64,000 bases of DNA from Larimichthys crocea (Eukaryota > Chordata > Actinopteri > Sciaenidae): contig NC_040021.1 of assembly GCF_000972845.2 (NCBI RefSeq), forward strand, positions 10,382,908 through 10,446,907. Direction: 5' to 3'. Below the pieces are notes generated by a model, which was not told the origin of the DNA, did not search any database, and saw only the letters and a list, made by a program, of their open reading frames with translations. Made by a program: the position numbers and the translations under genes. Positions 24,120-36,465 of the stretch are shown here, in pieces. Each line of letters starts with the position of its first letter. The first letter of the stretch is position 1.

Positions 24120-24310
24120 CTCTCCCTGGCACCAAACCCTGCGCTCACATCGCCACCAGCCTGTGACATCACCGTGCCCCGTGACATCACCTGCTTCCGG
24201 CCAGACACATCATCATTGTTTACCTATCACGCACACAAAGTGCCCTTTGACCTCCTAACAGCCCCGCTGATCGCGGACACATCCCGCTCGTTCCCTTTAG
24301 CAACCAGGAA
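24120..24310. promoter_or_regulatory. GC-rich intronic block with paired ATF/CREB-like sites
   Basis: GTGACATCACC occurs twice, at 24163-24173 and 24181-24191, 18 bases apart. The core TGACATCA differs by one base from the CRE TGACGTCA. The block lies 300-480 bases downstream of the NHS-type exon on its strand, so it could act on that promoter from within the intron. Confidence 0.3.
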
Positions 24311-24595
24311 GTGCCAGGGAGGTGGAGACGGAGAACAAGAGGCCATAAAAAGACAGTGACCCACTTCTTGCTTTGCTTGTGCATGTAAACAAGTCATTCA
24401 CTGGCTTCCTGGTTGAGAGCGAGAACAAAAATCCATTCAAATGAACTCGGAGCATTGTGACAAGTTGTGATGAGGGCCAAGGCAAACCGTGGTTTGGACG
24501 GCGTGCATCGATAGAAAGACACACAACAAACAGGATCAATACACAGAGACAAAGATCCGTCTCTTCATTTTCATCCTCGTCCTTTTCCTTTCTTC

Positions 24596-24604
24596 TCTCA
24601 CCTA
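24596..24604 (-). other. Splice donor of the NHS-family exon
   Basis: Read on the minus strand the junction is ATAG|GTGAGAG, with five of six intronic bases near consensus. The reading frame continues past it only into low-complexity Lys/Glu/Asp-rich sequence, which fits intron rather than coding sequence. The exon stops after one base of a codon (G), so the next exon must supply two bases. Confidence 0.75.
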
Positions 24605-24854
24605 TTTTGTGTTGAGGTTGGTACACCCAGTTGTCATCATCATCCCGCTCATCTTTGTCTGCGGCATGAAGGTGCGTGTGCGAGTACGAGTGAGTTTGAC
24701 GGTGGTGGACGGCGTGGAGCTCATTCTGGCTGTGGAAGATGCGCCTGCTCTGGCGGGAGAGGGTGGACACATTGAGCCAGCTGAGAGCCCGGGACAGGCC
24801 CGCAGGTTTCTCCTTTCGAAAGGAAGAGGACCTCCTGCCCCCTCTCATCCTCAT
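24602..24854 (-). CDS. Alternative first coding exon of an NHS-family gene (NHS/NHSL1/NHSL2-like), 84 codons, phase 1 donor
   Basis: The minus-strand reading frame opens at an ATG (24854-24852) directly preceded by an in-frame TAA, so it cannot be an internal exon in this frame beyond that point. A second ATG two codons on (24848) has the better Kozak context (A at -3). The product starts with a basic, Ser-rich stretch (residues 3-16), then LSRALSWLNVSTLSRQSRR (20-38), a His-rich linker (His at 47, 50, 51, 55, 59, 61, 63), an acidic run (Asp 71-74) and NWVYQPQHKI (75-84). From memory, this order (SxSFR, LSRAxSWxNxSxLSRQ, acidic D/E run, NWxYxxQ) matches the short alternative N-terminus of NHSL1-type proteins, placed before the shared exon that begins near VSNLD. 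NHS-family proteins regulate actin remodelling and cell shape through the WAVE complex at the cell edge and junctions. The exon ends AAAATAG followed by GTGAGAG, a strong donor, leaving G to start the next codon. Which family member this is remains open. The His-rich linker looks longer than in the mammalian form I remember. Confidence 0.8.
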
Positions 24855-26010
24855 TTAGGGAAAGAAAGTCCAAGATTGTGAGAGTTTATGATGAAAACGT
24901 CTTTTAAAGCCAAGGTTTAATCCTCAGATCCTCTAAATCCAGATCCTAACATTTGAAATACAAAATCCAGACCTCCACACATGCTAAAATGCTTTAAACT
25001 ATTCAGATTCAACGTTTGGAATTAAATTAGATCCAGGTGGAAGTTCAGCCGTAGCCCAGTTTTCCTTCACTTTCTTCGCACAGTTCCACATCATGACTCC
25101 GACCTGCACAGTCTCAACTTCCAACCTCTTTCTCCTTCAATTAATCTCTGTGTCACGAGCCAAAAGTCAAACTTAAATCATCTCTTTTTCCTTTTCTTCT
25201 TTTCTTTTGTGTTTAATGATTCCAGGCGTGCTACCCAGAACCCAAAGGGGTAATTAAGAAATCCAGCAATGTGGAAAATCACCACCCCCTTTGCGGCACA
25301 CACTCCACTTGTATGTGCACACTCACTGTTGGCTGTAATCCTCCTTGGTGGTGCATGACAGGGAGGAGAGATGTTTCCAAATTACATTAAGATCCTTTTC
25401 AATCACAGCAACTCAACGGTTGTTATTTACAACCATGTGCGCCCTTCAGAGCCGTTATCTCCAGTTGTTAGCACACACATACACACCAGCTGACACACAC
25501 CATCTCCTGCCAGTCCAGACCAGGAGGTTAAGAGGTTTCAGAGTCCGTGGGACTATTCCCAGCCTGATGAAGTTACATGCATACTCACACCCTGGCACAA
25601 ATACATTCGCGTATAAAATCCTCCCGCCACAAGCTCCAAATTTGGATCCTCTCTTGTGTGTGTGTAGATGCCTGGAGGCAAAGATGACACCATCTCTCAG
25701 GGTTTCCAGAGAATTTCATCCAAAGTCTTGACAACACCTTCTTCCTTTTCCCCTTCGTGCTGTTTTGATCACATTCCCCGGTGTATCTTTGCCACTGGCG
25801 GACGAGGAAGAAGCATGCCAAGTATGTTGATGTGGTGAAAAAAAGTTGAGGTGTCGACAGCTGCCTGGATCTGTATCTCCAATCAGCTGATCCGCACAAG
25901 TAAGAAACAGGAAGGGAAGTCCACACCTGCAGCGTGACGGGTGGGCGGGCGGGCCGATAAGAATTATGTGCTGATGAGGATTCCCTGAACTCTGGTCCCC
26001 GAGAGTGTGT
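24855..26010 (-). promoter_or_regulatory. Region upstream of the NHS-type exon: possible 5'UTR and promoter
   Basis: Because the frame is closed just before the ATG, the 5' leader must lie here or be spliced to it. The block 25935-25955 carries back-to-back GGGCGGGC-type GC boxes on the plus strand, the best Sp/KLF-like cluster near the exon. The rest is ordinary AT-rich sequence with a T-rich stretch at 25185-25210. No TATA box or initiator can be assigned. If the transcript starts far upstream, this is simply intron. Confidence 0.25.
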
Positions 26011-27268
26011 GACTGACTATGCGTGTTGTGAGTATATGGTTAGAATTTCACCCAACCCTAGTAGCTGAAATACGAGTCAGTCCGTCCTTCCTTCCTTCCC
26101 TCCCTCTTTTTTCAGTGATCGCTGATCTTTGTCCCTCCCCTCCGTTCGTTTGCCGGCATGGCAACCACTCCTCCCTTCCTACTTCACTCCTTTTCTTCCC
26201 TCCCTCACACCCTTTTTTTTTCCTACCCCCTTCTGTTTACTTTCCTTGTTATCCTTCGTTGTCTCTAGTTCCTCAGGTGCTTCCTTTTCTGAGAGAAAGA
26301 GGCAGCATTTAATACAGCCCCCTTCAGCTACTGACAGTATTAATTTCAAGTCATAATTCAATCTGAAATACATTTTAAGTTGAACAGAACAGCTACAGAC
26401 TATAAAAGAACATACTGTACATCTGCAGCGATTTCTCTAAGGAGAAACAAGAAAACCACAACTATTTTGGACTGTTTAAGGCACAAAACTGCATGTAAAG
26501 ATTGGTTAAGGGCACTCTCGTGGTGTTACTGTAGCACAGATTTGCCTGAGGTGCTGGAAGCAACTGGTTAAACAACTAATTATAAGTACCTGAAGACAAC
26601 ATAGCTTAACATCCCCACCCGACACAGATATACACGTAAGAGAACGCATTGAAGTGGTTCTTGTTTTCAAAAAGTTTCAAGACAAATATACAACCTGTGT
26701 ATACTTTTTCTGTAAAATATAATACACAACATATATTTAGCCGCCCAACATATAGTTGAGGTAGGTTAAAATAGCACACAGAGGCCCCTCAGGGACAAAA
26801 ACAAAGTCTTTATGGGGAGCTACAAATGTGTTCGGAAGGTGGAGTTTTCCCACCCAAGTGTAACCGCAAAGGGAGTGTGTGACCACCAAGGTGTGACAAT
26901 AAACCCAGTGCTGTGTGCAAGTGTGTTTTTATGTGAGTGCAGCACACATTTCACAGTCACCTCGTGACTCTTATCAATTCCTTTCACTTTGTTGTTCCCA
27001 CTCAAGATAGAAAACTAAAGAAAGTAGCTTGTTATTAACTCCTTACTACTTCGGTGGATCCATTAGAGAGCTGAAAGCTGATGCCAGATTTGTGGATGTG
27101 TAAACCTAGACTTTAACCCCCCCCCCCATCGCTCTGACGGGTCCCTGAACTCATTTTCTTTTTCCCTTTAGAGAGGAAATCTACTAACTCAGCACTTGCT
27201 GTTTACACAAAGGGACAACGGCCTGCTACCGATGTTGCAGCTTAACTTACAAACATGAGCAAATATGG

Positions 27269-27270
<2 letters not shown>

Positions 27271-27311
<41 letters not shown>
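27271..27311. repeat. (AC)n microsatellite
   Basis: Twenty uninterrupted AC units. Confidence 0.95.
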
Positions 27312-27312
<1 letters not shown>

Positions 27313-28886
27313 TTATATTCTTTTTGTCCACATGATGACACAATAAAGGCCACAGTCCTTTAATGATTAACCTGCATTACTCTCTAATGGAGACTGTGTA
27401 AAGTATGAAATGAAAATAAGTGATTGAAGCAGCACAGGGTGAGATGTTAACTGGCTCTCATGGGGAAATTATTATTTTTGTTTGAATTAAAGCCAACATG
27501 GAAGACAATCTGCAATAAATACAAGGCAAAAACAGACGTGGAGTGAGGACCAGTTTAGTCTATTGATTTTTATCTTTTCAGGAAAAGCTCTTTTAGTACC
27601 ATAACTCCCAAAAGGGAATTGAAAAGTCAGAGGTCATCATAAGAGGTCAGCATCCTGGTTCAACCCCCACCTCGCTTCATTCATAAATCTCCTCGTTTTC
27701 ATTCCCTTAAAGCTGCACGCAGACAGGCAGCAGTGACAATAATCAATATGCTCAACCGGACGCTTAACAGCTTCTGTTCGGCTGTTTCTCGTCAAGATTA
27801 GCCTTTGACAGATTACAACTGTCAGCTTAGTTTTGATCTGTTGCCTAATTATGTAGCCTATTCCCAAACACCTTGATCAAATATTTAAAGAAACAATCAT
27901 GATTTCTTTTTTACCTTACAAAGTAGAGGTAAGAGATAAGTGTATACTTCCTCCTACTCCTTTTTGAGCATGTAAGATTTAATTTGTATTGGTTAAGAAA
28001 CCCTGAATTTGAGTTTGTATAAGTTTGATCTGTTTTCTTCAGTTATAGAATACATAGTCGTATGTATGAGCTATTGATGGAAAATGTATATCTTGTGCGT
28101 TTCTCCGCTGATCATGGGTCAAATTATGGGGCTGACTTCATCACTATTGATGTAATGTAAAGATATCCCCTAATGCTTTTATTAAATACAAAATTCCTAC
28201 ATTAGGAGACAATTTGAGTTTATAGTAATTTAACCTGTAACGGCTTCATTTCAGCACCAGGCTCTGCAGGTTCAACTAAGTATCAACGAGGTGAGTATGT
28301 GACAGCAAAACATCATCATTGTATTATGTCATAGGACGCATGTGGCCCGTGATTAGCATTGAAATGATAAAGACTCTAAACAAGCTGCTGTTTAAACAGG
28401 CTATACAGGTCACATAGCCAGTTTGGGACATTCCTCTCACACATAAGAAAAGGAGACAGGAGGCAGAGTAAACATAAGGGCAGACAGTGATGGGCTAAAC
28501 CTAAGCTACCAGCATAATTAAAACTAAATTACATGAAATCAGATCATATTAAAGGGCTTTAGAAGATAAACTGGATTCACACACCCCTGCATCAAAAAGA
28601 CACAGAATACAAAGTTAAAGAGCGGATGGTCATGACAGTGTGATATTTCTCAGAAAGCGAGTAAAAAGAAACAAAAAAAACTACAACTACAGATGACGAC
28701 GTGGATGCAGTGAATGAGGCGGCCCTTTGAATCCGCTGATTATAAAGATAAAACATCTGACTGTGAAAAAGCTAAATCCTGTAATTTTACTCAAAATGAA
28801 GGAGAACGCAGCTAAGCCAACCAAATGATATATCCTGCTGAATAAACATCACAAAGGTGAAGAGTATAAATTTCACCTCAGTGCAT

Positions 28887-28930
28887 ACACACACACGCAC
28901 ACACACACTCACACACACACACACACACTC
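28887..28930. repeat. Interrupted (AC)n microsatellite
   Basis: AC units broken by GC and TC steps. Confidence 0.9.
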
Positions 28931-28985
28931 ACTCAACATGCTGTCCACGGTGACACACACGAGATGGTGACATGAGAGAGACCTG

Positions 28986-28998
28986 GTTGCCAAGTAAC
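28986..28998. promoter_or_regulatory. RFX X-box-like site with 1-base spacer
   Basis: GTTGCC-A-AGTAAC satisfies both half sites with a one-base spacer. It may be a chance match. Confidence 0.25.
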
Positions 28999-31900
28999 CC
29001 AATCAGACATCAAAAGCCTGACATCGATACACACTGACACTGTTGCACATAAACGAGTCTACCTGGATGCACCACACGAGAGCACACGCACACACAAAAG
29101 TGCCATTTATTGCATCCGCCGCTCCGCAATTGTGTTTTTTTTTTTTTTTACTCCTCCGCTCCTAAAAACAGACAAAAGCCCTTGGCGAGCGTGTCTGCCA
29201 AATTCCAAATCCCAGTAAATACAGTTTCACAGAGTGTGTGTGTCTCAGCAGTAACACATTCAAAGAGCGAGTTAAACACAGGGGTTCAGCTACACCGCAG
29301 AGGAAGGCTTTTATTACCAGACAGCACCCCACATTTACGGTGACAGTTATATGGGAGTTGGTGTTTATGTGTACTTGTGTGTGTTTTTGTCAGAAAAGGC
29401 CACATTTAGGGACAAATTTCAAGCCAAACCAGTTGATTTGGGACAGCTTGTCTTTTTGGGGAACGTGACTGGTTTGCCCAATTTGGCTTCACTAAAATCA
29501 GATTCAGATCATTGTAAAATAAATTCTGTTTAGTCTTAGATTAAAATATAGTTTAAGGGTCAGAGTTGAGGATGCATGGATGTAGTTATGGTTTAAATTA
29601 GGGCGCTTCCCCTCCTAGAAGTATGTTCTATATTAAGTGCCTACAGGAGGTGTTGGAATCTTGTTGAAGGGTAAGGAGTACGGAGGGCCTCTTCTCCTTA
29701 CTTGAACACACAGTTGTCAGATGTACAGATGCATTTTTGTAGATTATACAAGCAACTCAGAGTGTCAGTTGTGTTTTATTTATTTATTTTATTTGGTCAG
29801 ATTCACCGAGACACTCACACACTTCTGAATTTAATCTTTGTAATGACCTATATTCTCTATTAATCCTTTAAAGTCTGTGTAAAGTAAGAATAAATGTGTT
29901 CTGAGTTTGTCAGACCAAAGAAGAAAGTGTTATTAACCACCCAGCCAAATTTGAATGATTAAAAATATTGAAGTTTATGAAATTAGGTGTCAAAATCAGG
30001 TAAAAATGAGCAGTATCAGCTATCTCAGCTCCAGGACTGAGTGTGTCTGCTGAATGTGCTGAAGCCACGCCGACTCGTGGGAGCAGTCAAGCAGCAATTT
30101 TGAAGCGACTGAAACGTGTCAGATGAGTTCAGAAAATGACACGACTAACTTTGAAACACTCTGAGCGAGACGAATTAATCTCCATCTCTCTGCTAGGAGT
30201 GCAGGGGTATGCGCAGGGTGGCCTCAGCCTGTCATCAAGCCACGATGTAATGTCGGTATGTAATGTCTTAACAGTGAGATTAAAGAGGTAAAGTGGCACA
30301 TTCTTACCAAATTTAGAAAAATCTGCAATTCATGGTTTGAGAATCAACACTCCAGCTACTATATTAAATCACCCTGTGCCTTGAAAGGCCGATGCTGACA
30401 TAGTGGGAACTGATTTACATCTTGACATTTATATGAGAAAAATACGGTTAACGCTCTCTAATCAGATGTGAGCATACCCCACCTTTGAGTGGGAGACAAG
30501 TCTGTGAAACCACACTCCATTCTCATTGAGTCGCTTAGTTTGTTTGTTTTTTGCATGTGGAGGCAAGGCCCACTGCAGGAAATGGAAAGAAGATCAAGGA
30601 CTGGGAGGACAAACAGAGACAAGAATGAGTGCCCTGATGAAAAGACTTATAAAGACATTGATTAGATGTAGTATCACATCCTCAGACTGTCTTCCTGAGT
30701 GTGTGGACAGTATCCTATTCTTATCTTTACACAACACTAAACACAGTGTTATCGGCTGTCACCTCCTGACTACTGTTCGACCTGTAATGCTATGAACTCT
30801 GAACCCTGACCTCTCTTTGAACCTGGGAGCTTAGCCTTTACCTCCACTGGCAGCATGTTGTTTATCTTAGTCCTCTTTGTTGTGCTTTTCCCTTATACAG
30901 ACATATATTCAATGTATTCTCGTCACTTTTGCAACTCTTCATTAAAAACTACTTTCAAAGAACGTCTGAAACCCTAACCCTAAACTTTGAAGTTGTCCTA
31001 CAGGTGACCTTCACTGTCAGACGTGCAGCAATCATACATTAGCGGGATTGATAAAGAGCATCAGTGCTGAACTAAGAATTAAAAAAAACAAAAAAAAAAA
31101 ATCAAATTGTGTAACCTGTGAAACTTGAGTGCGTGTGGCAAGTGTGTAGGCAACCTCCTCGAATTCCCATGAGGCTTTGAAGAGGTGATGTGTCATCCAC
31201 GCTGACAGTAATACACAAGAGACTCTGCTTTCTTATTTCAAAGTGGGTTTATGTGGTATGTCAGAAAAACCACATGATTTGTGTGTGGGATAACATTAAT
31301 GTATAGTGTGTGTGGCCTGAAAGGGGAAAATTTACCACAAGTATCCATATGCATGTGGTGTCAATGTGTGTGTGTGTGTGTAGTACAATTCACTCAGTTA
31401 GCCTGAGCCCCTAAGGTCACTAGAGTCCATAGACTAACCTCATATGGTGGTATGATGCACTTAAACTGCCACCATGAATGATGGGAGGTAGAAAGGTTGA
31501 CCTTCATCATTATTGTTGTGTGTCTCACTACAATGAACAAGCGCACAAACACACACAGACACACAGTACACAAGAAAGAAGAAGGTACGCTCTTATATAA
31601 GTCGTGACAGAGAACGAAAGTGACTAATACACATGATAATAGATAAGGAGGATGAGGAAAAGGTGAGTCACAGTATAAAATGTCTCTATCAGGTTAGCTG
31701 CCTAGCAACTTTAGACCTCCGGGGGGCGTTGCAGGGTGGAACAGGGCATGGCAGCGCTGGTAGCCTGGCAACAGCCCTCTGCTGGCGGTGGATAGTGTTA
31801 CTGAAGCTTTGAAGTCTATTTAACCTGAGTTATTGTGGATGTTAAACAGAAAGAACTATTGCAACAAGATGATATAGTATTGATTTTTTTATACTATATA

Positions 31901-33029
31901 TTTAGATTATAGCTCTTTTGTATGTCAATAACGGTTACAGTTATTCTTCTTCTCCTCGCTCCTTTTCTTTGTGATGCATCATAATTAACTGAATATTTTG
32001 TTGCGTTTCAGTCCGATCGTCACACAGCCCTCTCAGTGTCTTCTAACTTAACTGAGAAGACCGTCAACAGACAAACAATGAATGCAGACCTAAATGTGTT
32101 TGTACTTTGAAACTGTTGTACTACTTTTTTCGGCTCTTTTCTTGGATAAAAAATAAAAAGTAAAGTTTGATGTCGTGAGGTGAAACAATGACATTTTAAA
32201 CTATTCACTGCGTGCACCCAGGCTAAACTCTCTTCCCCTGCACACATGCTGGTTAGAGCAGATCTGTGCAGGAACAAGCGCAGCCAGCGAGGGTACTGGC
32301 ATTCTGCACAAAGGGCTAAAAAAGACTGTACAGACGTACAAGTAGAGGCTACTATTTAGTTCAAATTCACTTTTAAGATGTGTGTGGTGAGAGAAAAACA
32401 GAAACAGTCTTTAATTAAGCTGTGAAGCTGTGTTAGTAAAAGAAATTGATTAAACAGTTTTGGTCAAGATTGGAATTTATTAGGCCATGAAAATTTTAAC
32501 AGACTGTTTTTTTTTTCTGTTTTGCATCGGGGATTGGGAGGCCATCTTTAACTTTTAAACGAGTTTACATGCAACATTCAACACTTGCGATGCAACTACT
32601 GTTTCACATTTTAACAATTAGAAACTGATCTTCAATACTAGCATTAAACATTAATTGTCCATTCCTTTAAACCTTGCCTTGTTGAAGTGTAATCACTATT
32701 TCCGACCACACGGGGACACCATTGGACTGAAACTTCTCTGACGAGTCTTCTTCTGCTGTAAGTGTGGCTTTTGGGTCTTCCGGACCATTGAAAGGTCAAA
32801 TGAGCCAGAAAAGTGTGCATCTGTGTGTTTGTATGTACACACCTAACACGACTATCAGACTACAAGTCAATAAACAATGCTACCTCACTGCCTGAAGGGA
32901 GTAGTATAGTCGAATACATATGTGTGTGTGTGTGTGTCTGCAAAGATAGCAATCTTTAGTCAGGGATAACACCGCTATTTCAAACACTCAAGGCCTATAT
33001 TTGGCCTCTGTGGTGCAGCCCATTCGAGG

Positions 33030-33064
<35 letters not shown>

Positions 33065-33077
33065 CACACACACATAT
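33030..33077. repeat. (CA)n microsatellite
   Basis: About 22 CA units with one AA interruption, ending CATATA. Confidence 0.95.
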
Positions 33078-33231
33078 AGAGGGTCCTGTGTGGAGTTGTT
33101 AGACAGCAGCAAAGCTGGTCCAAACCCCTGGAGTCAACTCTCATCTATTCACTCTGGTTTGAAGACAAATCCCCTCATTCCTCCGGCCACGTGCTCCATT
33201 ATCCCAACATCTATTATTCCAGCAGAAAGCA

Positions 33232-33234
<3 letters not shown>

Positions 33235-33268
<34 letters not shown>
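33235..33268. repeat. (TG)n microsatellite
   Basis: Sixteen or more pure TG units, about 160 bases after the CA tract at 33030. Confidence 0.95.
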
Positions 33269-33271
<3 letters not shown>

Positions 33272-36200
33272 TAATTCTATTATTCTCTGTTAAAAGCTGC
33301 TGGCTTAGCTGGAACCAGTACCATTCTCACACAGCCCTCCTGAGTGCATGCAATTAAGAAAGTGTGTGAGTGTACGTGTGTGTATATAAGAGTCATGTGT
33401 GAGTGCGCTTTACCCGTGGAGACAAAGAGAAAAAGTGAAGCAGGTATTGACCCCTGAACTCTCACCGCCTGACCACAAAGCAGCAGCTGACGCCGAGCTT
33501 AAGCACGGCTGTGAGTCGGTCACATTTGTTTGGGGCGCAAATTTCAACATTCGTGCACCAAACCGAAGAATGCTGGATTTATTTCCTGCACACACACACT
33601 TGGACAAAACGCACCATCGTTAAGACAAAGCACAGCACAAACTGGGTGTGCGTTTGAGCCACATCTGTTAAAACATCCGAGTCCAGCACGAGCGTGTGTG
33701 TAATCATATGTGTAGCATTCATAAGACTCCCTGCGTTCACGCTGTAGATTTATGAGGTGAGGGGCTTTGTCTCTGTTAGCCTGCGTGACCGAGAGAGAGA
33801 GAGAGAAAAGAGTGATGAAGTGATACCGTAGCTTTTAAAGAATAAAAGTTTGAGAAAGGAGTGGCACTATAGCTTACAAGACAAATGAACTCTGGTAATC
33901 TGAGCAGGGCATTCTCACACACACACATACACACACACACCCAACAGGCCTGCGTCCAGTGGTTGAAGGGGAGAAAGGGTGCGGTCGGCTCTGTGCATTC
34001 CTGATCAGTCATGCCTGAGTGGAGGAGCTTTTCCAACAGACCTGAGACCAGATGTGCTTTGCATATGCATTGAAGTTTTCACGCAGACTATGGTATTCAT
34101 GAAATCATGTACAGATGGCGAATTTTAAATGTACAGAAGAATAAAACTGCGGGTGACGTGTGAAGATTTGCAAGTGAGAAGTGAGAAGACTTGTATTTAG
34201 AGTTTATGTATCCGCTTCAATGCGACCTTTACTTTCTTCTACTCAGCTTCTTCAGAACTCTGTACAGTAAAGAAGACACATGATGATGTGTGATTCGACA
34301 GAAAGGAGTTCCCTGCTAAGCACATTTTTCTGAACTGTAGGGGAGCGTGTTTGTCATTGCAACAGTGTTTAAACTGGGCTTGTGTAATTCTGACATGTGG
34401 CTGAACCTGTTCGTAAATATCACAGGTGTGTGCTCGCTTGTGAACAGTGTGTGTGTGTGTGCGTGCATGTGCAGTGTGTTTTTCCTTACAAACCTGAGCG
34501 GTGACGGCAGTTTGACAAGCAGCTGTTTTCAGGGAAGCGCCGGTCAGGATGGAAGAATGTACAGTTATACCTCACATGCTCATACATGAAAACATACTTG
34601 TACAGTAAATTGTATATTTACACGCACATACACACAGAAAGTCTTTGAGCTTCACTGTAGTTTGAGTATGCGCATGCGTGTATACATCTTTCCTGCGCAT
34701 ATGACTGTTGTCTGCTGTCGTTCATGTCTGTGAACTGGATGTTGTGTCACATTCATGTGCACAAAGCAAGCTCCGTGTTGACAAAACATGTGTGTCTGTT
34801 CAACAGCGACCTCCCACCGTGATATCCCAGCAGACTCACTGCTGAAGAAACTCTCTCAATAGCTCTTCTGTTGCCTCACCAATGTTTAATGTCCGATACG
34901 TTACAGGTTGCTACTAGTCTCTCAAGCCAGTATGAGTACATACCTTAAGGTGTGTGCATGCGTGCATAGGAGCTGCTTTTATTTCATATTGAGCGTGCAT
35001 TTTACCACATGTATTTAATTGTTTCATGCTAGGACACTGTTGTAGAAAAGAGACTCATTCCTCAGTAGTTAATATGAGACTCGCCATAAATAAAAGGAGA
35101 TTGTACTGTCAACTTTGAATTAAAAAGGCGGCTAAGAGGCTGAGTTGGCTCCTACTGTGACGTGTAAGAATCCATAGGAAGTCCACGTCCAAGTAGAATG
35201 ATGAAAAATGATGAGACACAGTGAAACGTGATAATAAACAGCGAGAGGGTCAAAAGAAAATACCTGTCACCCTTTTTGTGCAAACTCAAGTGCACAGGTA
35301 AAAAAAAAAGGTGCAACCACAACCACACACCCCTGTGCCGGCTCCTACATCCAGATATTATTGCATTTATTTTTTTTAAAACATGAAGAGACCCCACTCA
35401 AGAAAATTACACTCATATCACTGCTTACACTAGTCGGGGATTTGCAGCCACTTTGTTACGGTAACATTCCAAAAATCCATTCGTCCCAGGGCTTTACAAC
35501 AAGAGTGTTTTCCTTCCTTGGGCCTCCCCACATTTTTTAAACTATAACAATGTGTAACCACCATTTTTTTTTAAAAACAACAACAGAAAAAAACAACAGA
35601 TCAACCACTAGAGGCCAAGGTTTTACTGCGGGGTTTTTTTCTTACAGAAATTAATCTGGACTCCCAGGGGAGAGATGGGGGAGGGTCTGAACGGTCAGAC
35701 AGAAGCGAAGACAAAGTTCAGCTCATGTGCTGACAGCCAATCTGGCAGCCCACCAGGAGTCCAATCTGGCAACACGCCAACCAAACCCCACTGGGGCCTG
35801 CGTACTACAGGTGCCACTGTCTACTACTCCTGTTTTTCTTTGTGTGTGCGAGTGTGTGTGACAAACTGAGTGAGAAAAAGATAAACAAACAAAGAAAAAA
35901 CGTGACAGTTAAGGTGTTTTTTTTTCCAGCATGTGCAATTTTACAGCTTACTACGAGGTGTGAGAATTATACGCCATGTGTTTACATATATAAAACCGTT
36001 TAACGAGCAACACCAGTGAGAGGAAAACTCACAAAAAACAGGATGTGTGAAATATCAGTAGCAGCGGTACATTGTGAGTGTGTGTGGCCCATCATGCCTA
36101 CAGCAGAAACACCCTATATACAGTATCCAGAAACACTCAGCGCTGGTATTAATGCTGGTTTAGAGAGGAGGAGGGATAAAAGAGGACATAAAATTAGACA

Positions 36201-36432
36201 GTGATTAAGTGTAAAAGTGAGATGGGAGTTGAATAGAATAAAGAACAGGGACAAAAAAGACAGAGAGAGAGAGAGAAAGTGATTGAGACACATAATAAAA
36301 AGACAAAAAGACAGCGTGAGTGAGAGACGGAGTAAATTATGCTGATTGAGCAGACGGCAGGCCGACCGTTACCGTGACAATAGGGGCCGACTTTAGGTCT
36401 GGCTTTCTGCCCTCTACAGCTGTGAGCTGTCT

Positions 36433-36433
<1 letters not shown>

Positions 36434-36462
<29 letters not shown>
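36434..36462. repeat. (CA)n microsatellite
   Basis: Pure CA tract. Confidence 0.95.

Positions 36463-36465
<3 letters not shown>

Larger units (their letters stand above)
18001..24595. other. Intron, part 3, ending at the NHS-type exon
   Basis: Mostly unique AT-rich sequence with a SINE relic (20828-20945), an RFX X-box match (21467-21480), a 20-bp palindrome (23062-23081), and non-repetitive blocks at 19610-19745, 20280-20430 and 24120-24310. No other exon is supported. Confidence 0.6.
26011..33000. other. Upstream non-coding sequence, part 1
   Basis: A pyrimidine-rich stretch at 26080-26230, a C run at 27118-27127, CA tracts at 27271-27311 and 28887-28930, an X-box-like site at 28986-28998, a T run at 29136-29148 and many scattered TG tracts. 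No coding exon recognised. Confidence 0.6.

Noticed and set aside
24297..24601. Extension of the NHS-type frame past the donor
   Set aside because: The residues turn low-complexity, then to a hydrophobic run unlike the family, and a strong GT donor sits exactly after the conserved QHKI. I take this as intron read-through.
24489..24881. Plus-strand open frame of 130 codons over the NHS-type exon
   Set aside because: Antisense of the recognised exon; its 'RVRVRVRVS' stretch is the complement of the His/Thr linker, with no domain of its own.
30970..30984. Telomere-like CCCTAACCCTAAA
   Set aside because: Only two units; not an interstitial telomere array.
31768..31785. CCCTCTGCTGGC-type CTCF-like core (also CCCTCTGGTGG near 9997)
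   Set aside because: Only the core fits; the flanks do not match the full CTCF motif.
34669..34678. TGCGCATGCG, an NRF1-like site
   Set aside because: Surrounded by TG/CA-rich sequence that produces such strings easily; no promoter context.
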